A stretch of DNA of 64,000 bases from Diphasiastrum complanatum (Eukaryota; Streptophyta; Lycopodiopsida; Lycopodiales; Lycopodiaceae), in NCBI GenBank assembly GCA_029204225.1, contig CM055110.1:2434659-2498658 (forward strand), written 5' to 3'. Position numbers and translations under genes: made by a program. The notes beneath the pieces are model-generated. The model made no database searches. It had not been told where the DNA came from and was given only the letters and a program-made list of their open reading frames with translations. Shown piece by piece: positions 11,364-23,888 of the stretch (positions within the stretch are counted from its first letter, which is position 1; each line of letters starts with the position of its first letter).

Positions 11364-13148
11364 TTATATCGTATAAGGTCCTATTTTTGAGAGAAAAATA
11401 GTTTTTTGTTGTTTATTAAAATGTTCAAGATAAATCTGGTCCTGTAAAAATTTAATAATATCCATATAAATTGATGTTTTCGATTGAATACGCATTATAT
11501 GTTCATCTGTAAATTCATCAGAAATGGGATCAAACTGATTTTTTGTTTGGAGGCTGGATATATAATCAGCATTTTGATGATCCTTGCCTCTTCTTAATTC
11601 TACTTCATAATTAAACTCATCTAATAACAATACCCATCTAGCTACCCTACCCGAAAGATTAGGTTTATTCACTAAATGTTTCAATGCATAGTGATCTACG
11701 TGAAAAACAAAAGGGTATCCTAAAAGATAATGTCTCTACTGAATAAATCATTCCTAGCGCTTCACGCTCTATAGCAGAATAGTTCTTTTCTGATGCTGCG
11801 AGTTGTCCACCTGCATAATAAATTGGGTAATCTATATTTTGGTCATCTTTCTAACCAAGCACTACACCTATTGCAAATGATGATGTGTCTACATATACAT
11901 GGAACTTTTTAGCCCAATTTGGAGGTCTAACTCCAGTTGCTTCTGCTAATGTCTGTTTTAACTTATCAAAAGCTTGTTGTTGTGACCAATGATACTCAAC
12001 AGACTTTTTTAATAAACTTGTTAAAGGAGTTACTACTATGGCATAATCCTTAATTATCCTATGATAATATCCTACATGTCCTAGAAAACCTCTAAGCTCT
12101 CGTAGATTAGTTGGTTCTAATATATTTCTAAAATCATTTTTACTTTTTTGAAGTCGGCTTGTATACCGTCCTTCAAAATTTTATATCCTGATAGGATGCC
12201 TTCCCTCATCCCGAAATAACACTTGGCCGGATGCAATTTAAGAGATGTCTCTTGACACCTTCTCAATGTCTTCTCTAATGCGTCTAAGTGGTCTTTAGTT
12301 AATGAATAGACACAAAAGTCATCCATGAAAATTTCTTAAAACTTCCTTAAAAAAATTTGAGAAATGTTCATCATCATACGTTGGAATGTGGTAGGTGCAT
12401 TACAGAGACCAAAGGGCATTCACATATACGCGTACGTCCCCCAATCAGTGGTAAAAGTAGTCTTGGATCTATCTTCCTCTTTAATAAAAACTTGATTATA
12501 ACTTGAGAATCCATCTAAAAGGCTATAACGTTCATGACCAGCTACCTAGTCAAGAATAGTATCTGTATAAGGCAGAGAATGATAATCCTTTGCTATAGCA
12601 GCATTTAGTTTTCTAAAATCTTGGCAAGCTCTAATCTTGCTCGTCTTCTTCTTATTTACTAACTATTGGTGACACCCACTCACTGCTGAGAACAGGATAT
12701 ATAATACCCGCTCTAAGACATCTATCTAATTCGTCTTTAACTACCAAGGAATACTTTGGATTTAATCTATATTGCACTGCCTAACAAGTATTGTTCCCTG
12801 AATAAGATCTATTCTATGTTCGTCCCATTTAACTAGTATTCCTCTTAAATCGTTCATTGACCAAGCAAATACGTTTTGGTATTTCTGAAAAAGTAATATA
12901 TACTCTTCACGTTCCTGGTCCGATTGGTATTTATATAAATTCAAAATTTTACCTTTATTAATTTCTATTTTTATATGATCTGTCTTATCTACCATCCCTT
13001 TGATCAGGTTTGTTGTAGTTCCACCCAGAACTTCTCTCGACTCGGATGTTGTTGGTATTTCCATGTCCTCTTCCTCGTCAATCTCATAACATTCTATGAA
13101 ATTGATCCAGGATTCAGTAGGTCTGACTAACTTCTCAACCCATCTCAA
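11364..13148 (-). pseudogene. Ty3/gypsy reverse transcriptase and RNase H, broken
   Basis: On the minus strand, 13148-12762 covers the segment leading into RT (FQKYQNVFAWSMNDLRG). The catalytic region near 12326 has MDDFCVYSLTKDHL, where the first Asp pair is the YxDD box equivalent, and LKLHPAKCYFG follows. RNase H and its tail appear at 11684-11364 (LVNKPNLSGRVARWVLLLDE, then GKDHQNADYIS). Stops and frameshifts at about 12117, 12340, 12545 and 11705 inactivate it. The integrase is missing downstream unless the 10334-10700 fragment belonged to it. Confidence 0.85.
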
Positions 13149-13199
13149 AAGGTGACCCCCTATTGGATTGGCTATGAGAATGTCTTAAAAAATATTTGT

Positions 13200-13744
13200 T
13201 TGGTAGACCAGTTTATAACAGCATCTGCTTGATATAGCCACGGTCTTCCAAATAATATTGAATATGGTGGTGTATCTACTGGGTTTATGACAAAGAAATT
13301 CATAATGAATGTCTATGTCTCTATTACTACACTAATATCCTTTAGCTCACCTACTGGTATGCATTTGGATGCATCTGCTAAATGGATTTCATGGTAAGTA
13401 ATAGGCTGTAGCTGTTTTTCTAGTCCTAATTCCTTAACCATTATTTCCGTTATTAAGTTGATACTGGATCCTAAGTCTATTAATATTCTATCTATAGTAT
13501 GATCTCCTATAAAAGCACTAATCTTTGGAACTCCACAATCTCCTCTATCTACATATTCTACTTTATTATTGTATGCAAGTATACTTAATGTGACAAATCT
13601 CTCCCCTTCCTCAGTCCTTATGGACTGAAGTCCTTCATCCTCTGAAGTATAGCTCGAGGATAAAGTAGGTGTCTCACCTTCATACTTATCCTTTTCCCAG
13701 GATATCGTAATTCTTTTATGACTTTTCTCCGTCGATGTCTCCAT
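13200..13744 (-). pseudogene. Gypsy aspartic protease-like domain, second copy
   Basis: The minus strand encodes a retropepsin-like fold. The active-site motif reads ILIDLGSSINLI at about 13480, where the usual Asp-Thr-Gly is Asp-Leu-Gly, so activity is doubtful. After a stop at 13313 the domain ends in ILFGRPWLYQADAV near 13240. It lies between the first protease-like domain and the RT of the same minus-strand gypsy remnant. Both copies share the closing GRPWLYQAD motif. Confidence 0.75.
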
Positions 13745-13779
13745 CTGATCTCTAAAGGTAATCTCCTTCTTCTTCGGTG

Positions 13780-14236
13780 TGGGTTATGACATCAGCCTGG
13801 TAGAGCCATGGTCGTCCTAATAATACTGTATACGACGATTCTCTTGTAGTCCTTAAGATAATAAAATCTATTAGGAACTTATGATCTCCAATATAGACTG
13901 TAACTTGGCACAATTCTCCTATCGGTGATCTTCGAGTTGCATAGCTAACCTTAGATGTCTTAATGTGGGTGCTATTCTATGGTGAATGCCTAACTCGTAT
14001 GTTGTTTCTTCAATCATTATGTTTACTCTAGATCCGGAATCTATGGGCACACTATCTAAAATGCAGCCATTGACTACTACCTGAATCTCGGGTTGACCTT
14101 CATCACCGTAGACTAATCCTACATTGACTAATGGTAACTTCGCTTTTCTTTTCTTTTTCCTTTGCAAAAATTGCTTAATTTCTTTCTTATAATATTGATT
14201 ATCCTCTAATAACTGCTTAAAAGTTATATAAGGCAT
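13780..14236 (-). pseudogene. Gypsy aspartic protease-like domain, first copy
   Basis: The minus strand encodes a retropepsin-like domain with the motif VPIDSGSRVNIM at about 14040 and, after a one-base frameshift near 13920, GELCQVTVYIGDHKFLIDF and LLGRPWLYQADV. It lies just upstream of a second, diverged copy of the same domain (13744-13200), which is unusual for a plant gypsy polyprotein. A duplication or a nested recombination between related elements could explain it. Confidence 0.75.
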
Positions 14237-14640
14237 TCGGGAGACAAGGTCTTCTACTATATCATATGAATGGGTTCTAAGTAGTGATAGATCTCTAGGT
14301 CTCTCGCTACTTATAACTGGATCTGAAAATGTTACTTTCTTAACTTTTCTGGTTTCTTCGTCTAAAAGCTTTTTAGCTTAAGAACTAATATCAACATCAT
14401 AATATTTTTCAGTAGGCCTATCAAGGTCTAATTCTTTACTATTAGAAATTTCTACTAGCTGTTCTGTGACTTTCATTTTTTCTATCTCGTTTTTCACGTT
14501 TTTCATCTTCTTAGTTTACTTCTTATCTTTAAGAGTTGAAGAATCTTTACTACTTCTAGTAGCTACTTTATTTATCTCTACATCTAAATCAGGCCATTGA
14601 TGGTCTTGCTCTAATGATTCGGACTCTACTTCGATTCAGC
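14237..14640 (-). pseudogene. Gypsy gag C-terminal region
   Basis: This minus-strand frame is rich in Lys, Glu and Asp (KKMKNVKNEIEKMKV, and AKKLLDEETRKVKKVTF after one stop). It continues into the first protease-like domain. It is typical of a gag tail before protease, but no zinc knuckle was seen. It is cut at about 14640 by copia LTR sequence. Confidence 0.55.
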
Positions 14641-14811
14641 TAAATCACCTTATGGTTGATGAGAGTATTTTCAAATCCATCTAAGTACAATGGATCTGAA
14701 TATTACAAGTGTCATTTCACACATGTGGACAGGTCCTCACATGTGTGGATCCACATAGATGTCAAACAAATTGCTTTTACAAGGTGAAAATTTCTAAAAT
14801 CTAACACTCCT
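14641..14811 (-). mobile_element. Copia LTR fragment (minus orientation)
   Basis: This lies directly downstream of a minus-strand copia RNase H. It starts, on the minus strand, near 14805 with TGTTAGATTTTAG, and contains the motifs CACACATGTG and CACATGTGTG at about 14718-14742, which recur in the other copia LTRs of the window. Only the first part of the LTR remains before gypsy sequence begins. Confidence 0.55.
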
Positions 14812-16790
14812 CAATTTTTACTTGGATACATCTATGGTACATCTATCTACAACTCCTAAGGCTGATCTTAACTTGATAAATGAAGCCTTTGGCAAGGCTT
14901 TAGTGAGTAGATCAGCAAGGCAATCTGAAGAAGATACATGTTGTAGCTTGATCTCCTTTGCTTGAAACTTTTCCCTCACAAAGTTGTGAGCAATCTCTAT
15001 GTGCTTGCTCCTTGCATGGAATGTGGGATTGGTTGCTAATGTTTGGCTTGATTGGTTGCCACAATATATCATTGGCCCTCCATGGCTTGTAGCTCCATTA
15101 AAAGCCTCTTTAACCACAAGATCTCCTTGGTTGTTGAAGTTAAGGCCTTGTATTCTGACTCGGTTCAAGATAGAAATATTGTGTCTTGCTTTTTGGAAAG
15201 CCAAGACACTATGCCATCACAAAGGAAGGTAGCAAAAGCACTTGTGGACCTCCTATCCACCTTATGACCTACAAAATCAACATCTGAATATGCCCTCAAA
15301 GCAAGGTTAGATCCATGATACAAAATGCCAAAGTTCTTGGTGGCCGAGATGTACCTCAACACATTTTTTGTATTTTTCCAATGACAAACCAATGGATTTT
15401 GCATACATTGGCTAAGCTTACCTACACTATAACTTACATAAGGTCTAGTTATAGTAAGATAGATTAGGGAGCCTATAAGTCTTCTATATAGTGTGATGTC
15501 CTCAAAGGATGCTTCATCATCACCATAGCCTTTCACAGTTTGCTCCATAGGAGTATCTACTCCTTTACAGTCTTTCATTTCAAACTTTTCACATCAAGTT
15601 GAAATAGAGGCCAATTGAAAGTAGTTGCAAGAGAAATGATCAACCTTATAGGAACTAGTTTAGCAACAAGAGCAAAAGTTTCATCAAAATTTACTCCCTC
15701 GGTTTGCAAGAACCCCTTTTTAGCCTTGCTTTATATTTGTTGATGCTTCCATCTTGGTTGTAATTCAATCTATAGATCCATTTTCACTCAAGTGGTCTTC
15801 TTCCATGAGGAAGATCCACAAACTTCCATGTATGATTCTCCATAAGAGCATCATACTCCTTTTGCATGGCATCCCTCCATTCTTGTGACTCCATAGCATC
15901 TTCAAAGCAATTCGGCTTATCAAGCATAGATGTTAGAAAAGTATAAGATGTAAGAGGATGAAGATCTTACCTTTGTTCACCTTTGTCAACATAGGTGAGT
16001 CTTGATGGCTCAGCCTTCCTTCTTGTAGATCTTCTTGGAACACTCGGGTCTTCAGGTAGATCCTCAAGATCTTGATCACATGGAGGCTCCTCCTCAAATC
16101 TTGCAAGATCCTTGACATAAGATGGATTAGTAGCACTTTCATTCATCTTGTAGTAGTTACCTTCATCAAATGTAACATCTCTACTCACTAAAAAAAATTT
16201 AGTGATAGGATTATAGACTCTATCCCTTGCTATTTTCACCATAACCAACAAAGATTCCTTTTATGGATATAGGATCATCCTTCTTTCTTGTATCTAATGA
16301 TTGAGAAACATAGATCCAAAGATTCTAAGATCTTTGAGATTTGGCTTCTTACCAAATAGGCCATCATAAGATGTTATGCCTCCAATGGGCTTACATGGCA
16401 ATCTATTACATAAGTAATTTGCACAAATAATGGCCTCTCCCCAAAAAGACTTAGGTAGAGATGAATCTAGTCTTAAAGCTTTTGCACACTCACAAAGAGT
16501 TCTATTCATTCTCTCGGCTATACCATTTTGTTGAGGACTATAAGATACCATTGGATTTACAAAACTCTATCATCTTAGTGGAGATATACTCTCAACCATT
16601 ATCAGTTCTCAATAGCTTTATTTTAGCATCAAGTTGATTCTCAGCTAGAGTTTTGAATTTTACAAAAGACTCAAACAGTTTACTTTTGAAATCCAAAAGC
16701 TCACTCCAAGTGTATCTAGAATAGTCATCAATAAAAGATGTATACATTAATGCACCTCCATTAGATGCTTGAGAAAAAGAGTGCACATCA
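14812..16790 (-). pseudogene. Ty1/copia remnant, integrase core to RNase H
   Basis: The minus strand runs from the integrase core (YTSFIDDYSRYTW, then KLLRTDNG, 16786-16592) through its end (YSPQQNGIAERMNRTLCEC, 16551-16294). The linker follows (VPRRSTRRKAEPSRL, about 16040), then a strongly reduced RT. The RT end and RNase H come last (CKGVDTPMEQ, YRRLIGSLIYLT, RRSTSAFATFLCDGIVSWLS, FHARSKHIEI, CLADLLTKALP, ending 14818). Most of the RT, including the YVDD box, is missing between about 15960 and 15580. Frameshifts occur near 15200 and 16270. Confidence 0.9.
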
Positions 16791-16793
16791 CTA

Positions 16794-17858
16794 TTAATGA
16801 GAAATGGGAAGTTTTGTGCAAGGTGTAGCAGGGGGTTGAAGCGCAGCTAACGTTGGTTGCCTAGTACACTGACCCAACATGGAAGGTGAGTCAAGAATTA
16901 TGAGCTTGTTGCATACCCATCGATGACTAGATACATGTCGGTAAGATTCGACAGATGCCACATCTTCGTAAACAGACAAGATTGACTCATGAATAAAACC
17001 GTGGATCTTATTAACTAGGTAGGAAGTGGAGATGATGGACAAAAGAGGGCCACAACATCAAATTGTTGCTTGGTGTTACTCTTGATGGCTCTCTTGAGTT
17101 CACTGAAAACCATTTTAAACTAGTTATAAGGCTCCAATGGTTTCTTATCAAACTTACAATTTGACTTGACTATGCGGCGCAAGATTTTTGATGAAATGCA
17201 CTCCTTCCTGAGGTTGCCAACCATCAAGAAATTGTTCATCAATAGTTGCACAGCCTCATGATACTGGGATCTTGAATAGATTCTAACATATAACCATCAT
17301 TGGTCTAGTAAATCTCTATGGACGTATCAATGACTAGTTTGATGATGGTCTTAGCATGCTTCTGGTCGGTGAGGACTGGCTACCTAAGGATACGCCTATG
17401 GCTTTAAGGGCAGCTTCAATAACACACACCTTGTGAGTAGCCCCCCGGTAGGTAATGTAGAATTTGGACTTCTCCTCTATCCATGTACTAAAGGCCGTAG
17501 TTATAAATTGCATGTTTATTTTACTAGAAAAGGCGTGCTCGTGGAGCCCCATCACCATGAGTAGAGGCTCAACAAAGTTCATCCATTGAGCCACCATGCT
17601 TGTGCTAGGAAGTACCATGATATCTGTTTTGGATGGAACATCACAATGAATGGCATAATGTGAAGACTAAGAAGTATCGGTAGAAGACATGATGAGAGTA
17701 GGCAAATACTGAGAGTAAATAGCGCAAGAATGTATCAGAAGGCTGGAAAAAAGTTTTGGAAAGTTCTGGTCACTGGAAAATTTGGCAAGAGCTTCGCTAG
17801 CACAAGTGAGAAATGAAATTGAATTCAGCTCTTTTATAGGTGAATTTGGAGGGTCCAT
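16794..17858 (-). other. Decayed open frames of unknown type
   Basis: Minus-strand frames 17858-17667, 17618-17334 and 17042-16794 have protein-like composition, and segments such as TAFSTWIEEKSKFYITYRG read convincingly, but no family is recognised. Their order suggests one decayed reading frame, perhaps a gag of an LTR element abutting the copia remnant at about 16790. Stops and shifts make a current gene unlikely. Confidence 0.35.
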
Positions 17859-20800
17859 TAGACAAAGTACTAGTTTGGCTACTCAATTCTAGACAGAAAT
17901 TTATAGGCATGTTCAGTGCTGTGAAAGTAGCTTTTAGAAATCTCAACGAAGGTTCGGAAGATCTAGCGAAGGTTAATCATTCGCCTAAGAACATCCTTCG
18001 CCTAGGTATTGTATATAGTAAAAAATTTTAGGATCTGAACCTATATCCAAACTAATTTTGGCATTCTGAATCCATCTATCAGGTCGGTGAAGGTTAATAA
18101 AGACTAGAAGATGCTCGGCAAAGGTTCCCAAAATAATAGACTATTGACGAATTCAAAACAGGTAGTAACTCTACTAGAGAACCTTTGCCCAACTCAAAAT
18201 AGCGCAAGAGTGTATTTGAGGTGGATGCATAATCTGACAACTCGGCGAAGGTTTCTAAAATTGTATGTACCAGAAATGACTCAAAAAGTGATTTTCTAAG
18301 TATTTTTTTCATAAAAAATTGATTCCTGAAAATATTTTTCTTCGACTTTTTCTAATCTGATGACTTATGTGACTTTTGCTCATCATTCTTTTTCGTTTTT
18401 TTTTTTTACTGTCTTTTGCCAAAAAAAAAAAAAAAATCAACCAAGTAGTGAAAAACAAAAAAATCGTAAAACAAGAAAAAAAAAATGACCAAGTGTCCAT
18501 CATTATACACTACTCACTTTGGAAGGGAGGAGGAAAGGAGAAGAGGCTGATCTACCTGGTGCCTTCCTCTCTAATTTCTTTGTTGGATCTTTGCAGCAAA
18601 CTACTTATACTTCATTGCTATTGCTCTGTTTCTCAGCCTTTAGCATTGTGTTTATTTCTTGGATCATTGTTTACTGAATCAGATTTGATGCCATTTGTTG
18701 TACTGCCTCTAACCCTGTGGTTGCAGGCCCTGACATTGTGAGGATTGTATTTGTATATTTCTGCAATCTCTAACATTGTTACTGCAGGTTTTGAAGTGTG
18801 GGATTGTGTTGTTCCTTTTACAGAGATATGAAAGTGAGGATTGATAATATACTGCTCTTAAGATTGCTCATTTCCTTGCATTTGTGTTTATGAGAGACTG
18901 TGGCTGAGTTTATAGGATTATAGATTTAGATGTCATTGTGCTCTGCTCAAAGATTGCTTTCTTGAGAGTGTCATGTCTAGTGTGAAATAGTGCTTTTCAT
19001 TTGCAGCTTGAAGATTATTGCTCTGTAATAGAAACTCTTGAACTGCAAATCAGTGTCCTGTTCATTCCAGATCTCCTTGAGAAAGAGTAGCTCTTGATTT
19101 ATAAGAGATAGGAAACAGAGAGGGGTTGCAAAGAAGGGTGATTAGAGAGCATTCAGTCCTAGGATTTTCATTGTGAAAGCAATCCAATGTGTCTATTGAT
19201 GAATGTTGTTGAAATGAATGCACAATTACTCTCTGCAATATATTGAATGGAGCCCTTGTTGAACCATCGTGATGAGAAGAGATGAAAGAAGTGCATTAGC
19301 GGTTGATCTGCTGTAGCGTTCCATTTGCTTGATGCCAACCACCTGATTTGCACCCTACCTCTGCTATCTGCTGTCTGTGGGTTTGCCACAGTACCTCAGC
19401 CTGCCTGCGGCTGGTTTGCGGGCTGGGCTCTCTACCTGCGGCTGCACTCCTTCTCCTTATCTGCACTCTTCGCTGCCTGTGTGGGAAGAAAGTTCCCTCT
19501 CCACGCTCTTCCCTGTTTATTCATCATCACGATCTGCTGGCCGTTCCCTCATCAGCGGCCTCCCTACCTTCCTGATCTGCGGGGCTGCTGTCTACACCCG
19601 CTTCACAGATTGCATTGCTGTCAGCGGCCACCTGATCCGTTCTTCTGCCTGCGATCTTCTTTCCCATCTGTGATCCATGCCTGTGGCTGCATCCCATCCC
19701 TACGTGATCAATGGCCTCTTTCGTAGTTGGCCTACGGTCTCGTCTTGCCTACCTACGACCATCTCATAGGCTACCCCTTGGGTCCATCACATCGCTGCCT
19801 TGTCTCTTACTCCCTGTGTCGAAAGAATTTTACCTGCGAGACTGCTTGAGGCCCATTCCAGAACTTTGCTATTGTTATCTACGGCTACCTCGTCCTCTGT
19901 CCATGGGTTGGTTCATAACCTTACCCACGGCATCATTAAAGATTAGACTTTCAAGCGGTTCATTGGCTCTGATCTCGACATGGTGTAATCGTCAATGCGG
20001 CCAGTTGAGGTTTCCAAATGGGCTGTGCATAAGTCGTTGGTGTGTGTAGGAATCCTGTTGGCATTTTCCGGAGTGCTATAGATCGTTGGTTGGTAAGAGA
20101 CCTGCCCATACGCAGTGTCGGCTCATAACTGCCATTCTTTAACAAACCCTAAACTCTAAATAGTGGGATAAAAGAGCATATTTTCTCACATTGACTCCAT
20201 AACCCGATCGAGGAGCTGGTTTGAGAGGTTGTTGCAGATTGTTAGTGAGGGCTGGCAAGCTAGCCTAGCATTTGTGAAGCCAACACTACACTAAGGGAAA
20301 CACTGAACTTATTCCCCTCTTGTTGCTATTTTATCAGTGTCACCGGTTCGTTATTGTCGGTAGACCGTTAGGAATTTGCCTTGCTGATTGCCATTGAAAG
20401 TGCTTGTGATCATGAACGGCCTTATTTTTGACTCCATATCCAATGGAGCTTGAGCTGTAATTGTGGTATAGATCAACTTCCATCATAATTCCCTTAGATT
20501 GGTAGCCTATTTGGGGGTCGTTTTATAATCCTTCAACAGTGAGCTATAAAACTACAAATACTTAATAATTTGTCATTACTTTTCAGAAAACTAATTGCAA
20601 TATTGTGAATTTACTATTCAAAATATCATGTATAATTTTGTAACTTTAGATTGTGAGATTGTGAGATGGTACATACTCAAATATAAAAATAATTATTATT
20701 ATTGTTAAATGAAGACTACAATTGTTGAAAATCTAAAATCATATATATTATATAGTCATTAATGAAATTATAGATGTTGTCTTTAAGTCACAATTGACAT

Positions 20801-21706
20801 TATTTATTCAAATCACAAAATAGTCAATGTTGAAATCTAAAATGAAAAAAGAAAACATTTCAATTACTAAACAACAATGTAAAGTTAAAAAATGATGTTT
20901 ATCCATTGTTATTGATGGTCATTTCTCATGTCAAATAATTACAAATCTTAAAGCACCACATTAATGGCAAGACCTTTGTGGGATGCCACATCGTTCTTGT
21001 TTAAAACTCCATTGACCAACCTCAACACATAGTACACTGCACCCTGGATAAATGGTAGGCCTCGGGAGTAATAAAAAGTTAACTAATATAGAGGGTTATT
21101 CAAGGGAACATATATCCAGGGAATCAGATAAAGAATGCAACCATTTCTAGAGGGAATCATGCCTCTGACGACTGGGGCCTGGGCTAGCGAAACGCCCTAA
21201 AAGAAATGTGCCCTAAAAACCCAAATTGTTGGACATAGCCCTCCCCTATTTGTAAAATAACATTTAACCAAGTCAATTTATTGATAACGGGAGTAAATTC
21301 TATTAACAAATAACATTTCACATTTCTACAAATCCTTGGGAGTAGCCAAAAATTAACTAATAGCTAGGGTTAACATATATACAGTGTTCGGGAATAGTCC
21401 AAGAATGGAACCGGCATCTTTTTTCAGAAATTGGCATGTCAAAAATTGTACGGGATTTTTTATGTCATAAATCTTGGGTTTTATAGGGAAAAATCGGCAA
21501 ATAAAAGCATGTCACTCAATAGAGCCCGAAAAACTTTTTCACATGTCTATTTTTGGTGGGAAACCTCAAAAAGGTTTCCCGAACACTAACACTTGACATA
21601 TATAGATATAACATATATAGAGTGTTCACTCTATCCCATTTATGAGGCAAGGCCAAAAATATGAGCTTTGTGTAAGAGTTATCTGTACACAAGAGCATGG
21701 GAATCT
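17859..21706. other. 3.8 kb without a recognised gene
   Basis: 17.9-18.3 kb has scattered GCGAAGGTT-like words; 18.4-18.5 kb has long A and T runs; 19.3-20.05 kb is unusually C/T-rich with overlapping frames on the plus strand that match no family; 20.5-21.6 kb is AT-rich. The 18.5-20.5 kb part could be a long LTR or leader of an unidentified element (a possible TATA-type word ATAAAAGAG near 20167), but no second copy or primer site was found. Confidence 0.35.
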
Positions 21707-22784
21707 GAAGGACTGATGAATACGCCAAGCGTGCTCAGACGAGTCAGGTCTTGTCCGTGGTCAATCGCAAACACTAGTCTTGACGTCTTGACTCCTATTC
21801 TTTCTCGGAGGCTACACAGCAACTCCATCACTTTCAACTTTGAATGGGAAATATCTAGAAGCCAAATGGATTGTATAAAGATCTGGGTCCATCTTCATAT
21901 TTTCTGCTGAATGCTTCGCCGTTACACGAAACCAGGGGCCTCAAGTAACAATTCTTCTCGCTTCCTGTAGACAACATGTGTGGTGAAGTTGCAAGCAAAG
22001 GGTTTTTCGCCTTCTTTTTCTTCATCCCAATTCATTGGCATGCTATGGTTGTGTCTTAGTTCACTTGGGGAGTAAGCTAGACTCGTGGATTTTATTTTTG
22101 GAGCTGTTACTTCTTCACCCCTGCACGTTTTACTCAAAAAAGCTTTGATCTTTGAAGAATAGGATCGTCTTCCGAGCTTCCAATTTGCAGCTCTTAACTC
22201 TTCACAACACAAAGGCCTCTAATCTGTGACTAATCTCTTGTAACGCTACAAACCATTTCATCTGCCAGGACAGTCTTCAATTTCTTGAAATTAACGCTGA
22301 TTCAACTTGGGCTTCTCTCAATTGCTCTGTCCATTGATTTGAGCACGTGATGAGTCTTCTAAGCTGCCTTCCACTTCTTAATTCGTCACAACACAAAGGC
22401 ATCTCTTGTGAGGCATTGCATCTGCCAAAACCAGTCTTCAGCTCCTTGAAACTAAAGCCAGTAGTAAATTCAAGCGTATCACTTGTTCTGTGAATCGATT
22501 TGAATTCAAACGGCAGCCCTTTAATCCCTTTTGATCCTTGACACTAGATCAAGAAGGATTTGATATTTGAAATACAGGATTGTCGTCTAAGCTGCTTTCC
22601 AGTTCTTAATTCTCTCCAACACATTGTGCTGGAGGACTAAGGGTGCCCCTCCATTGAAGGGGCAGGCCTTCGTGTCGCTATTGTCCCTTAAGTGATGAAG
22701 GGCCTTGAAATCCCCCCACAAATAAGGAGTTGCAAGTCCCTCAAATGTAATGTATCTATTTATTGTTTGTTGGTACCAGTTTTT

Positions 22785-22858
22785 GAGAGATACTTGTGAT
22801 GGTAGGTACCTAGGAGGGTACTAGTTTTGAGAGATACTTGTGATGGTAGGTACCTAGG
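22785..22858 (+). repeat. Two-copy tandem repeat, period 44 bp
   Basis: GAGAGATACTTGTGATGGTA followed by GGTACCTAGG occurs twice in tandem (starts at 22785 and 22829). It lies in the block inserted into the duplicated PDR upstream region. Confidence 0.7.
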
Positions 22859-23047
22859 CAACTCCCGATGGGGATGACATCCCGATATGTAACCTGCATG
22901 GTCACACGAATAGTTTGGAAATAGTAACAGTTAGGCTCTTGGAGCAACTCTAACAAGTCACAGGCAAAATTGTGGTGGTTTTCTGTGTTTGTAAGGGAGA
23001 GTAAGTGACGTCAAAAAGTGGGATCTGCTTCCATGTCATGATTATCC

Positions 23048-23163
23048 CATAACTAAAGAAGGACCCAACGGGGTTGGCTCAACTGGTTAGCTTGGCATCC
23101 AAAGTTTCTTTGGTCCCAGGTTCGAGCCTCCCCTTGGAAACCAAGAAGCATAACTAAAGAAGG
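23048..23163 (+). mobile_element. Small tRNA-derived retroposon (SINE-like) with target duplication
   Basis: An 86-bp insert (23063-23148) is flanked by an exact 15-bp direct repeat, CATAACTAAAGAAGG, at 23048-23062 and 23149-23163. The insert has an RNA polymerase III type A box (TGGCTCAACTGG, about 23075) and B box (GGTTCGAGCC, 23119-23128), and starts and ends with GGGG/CCCC stretches as in a tRNA acceptor stem. The direct repeats imply insertion by reverse transcription. It is shorter than most plant SINEs, so it may be a SINE head or a retroposed tRNA-like RNA. Confidence 0.75.
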
Positions 23164-23505
23164 GCCTTGATATCATAAACATTTAAAAAGTTGTCGATAT
23201 CACACTTGTATCCCTTGGTACATGTGGTGGTGGCAGGTGGAGATGAAAGCCTAGAACATGGTCCGCATATGTGATCACGCAACCGTTTTCTACTCAGGGA
23301 CCTCTAATCTGTGATTTGCGAAGAGTAATCTCTTGTGAGGATGGAAGACACTTGCATAGCAAGGAAGAGTATTAAATACTTTTAAAATAAAGCCAATACA
23401 ACTCAAGCTCGTCACTCTTCTGTCAATTTAATTTGAACATCACAGTCACTGAGGGTAAAGGAAGTGAATCAAGCAAAAAAGCTTCAAACTATGTAAGGAA
23501 GGAAA

Positions 23506-23817
23506 ATGGTTACATTTATTTAGTAGGCAATTTATGGAGAGACGAGATCCATCAGCTCAAAGACATGGAAAAATGTCGTCTTTGTGATGTCCACAAGGAG
23601 GAGGAGGAGGAGGAAGCATTGAAATGGGTGTCATAAAGAAAAGGCCAACATACAATTGGTTGAGAATTGCTATCTTGAAGAATGTAGCAGACAATAAGAA
23701 CGTGATTAGTGAAGAGATCAACATAAGAAAGTTGGGCTTTATTGAACAGATTTTCCATGTAATTGAGGACAATGAGTGCTTCTTGTTAGAGCTTCATGAT
23801 ATGATCAACAAGTATGT

Positions 23818-23888
<71 letters not shown>

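Larger units (their letters stand above)
21707..23505 (+). promoter_or_regulatory. Duplicated 5' region of the PDR transporter gene
   Basis: 21707-21910 matches 62390-62590, starting with GGAATCTGAA and ATACGCCAAG. Further stretches at about 21940-22250 and 23295-23420 match 62690-63160. This is the upstream/5'-untranslated part of the PDR gene, copied beside the decayed exons that follow. An extra repeat of the CACAACACAAAGGC/CATCTGCCA segment (about 22195-22300 and 22385-22460) and an inserted block at about 22640-23290 distinguish it from the intact gene. Confidence 0.7.

Noticed and set aside
23063-23148. A tRNA gene
   Set aside because: A and B boxes are present, but no complete cloverleaf or clear anticodon arm could be drawn, and the flanking direct repeats indicate a retroposon.
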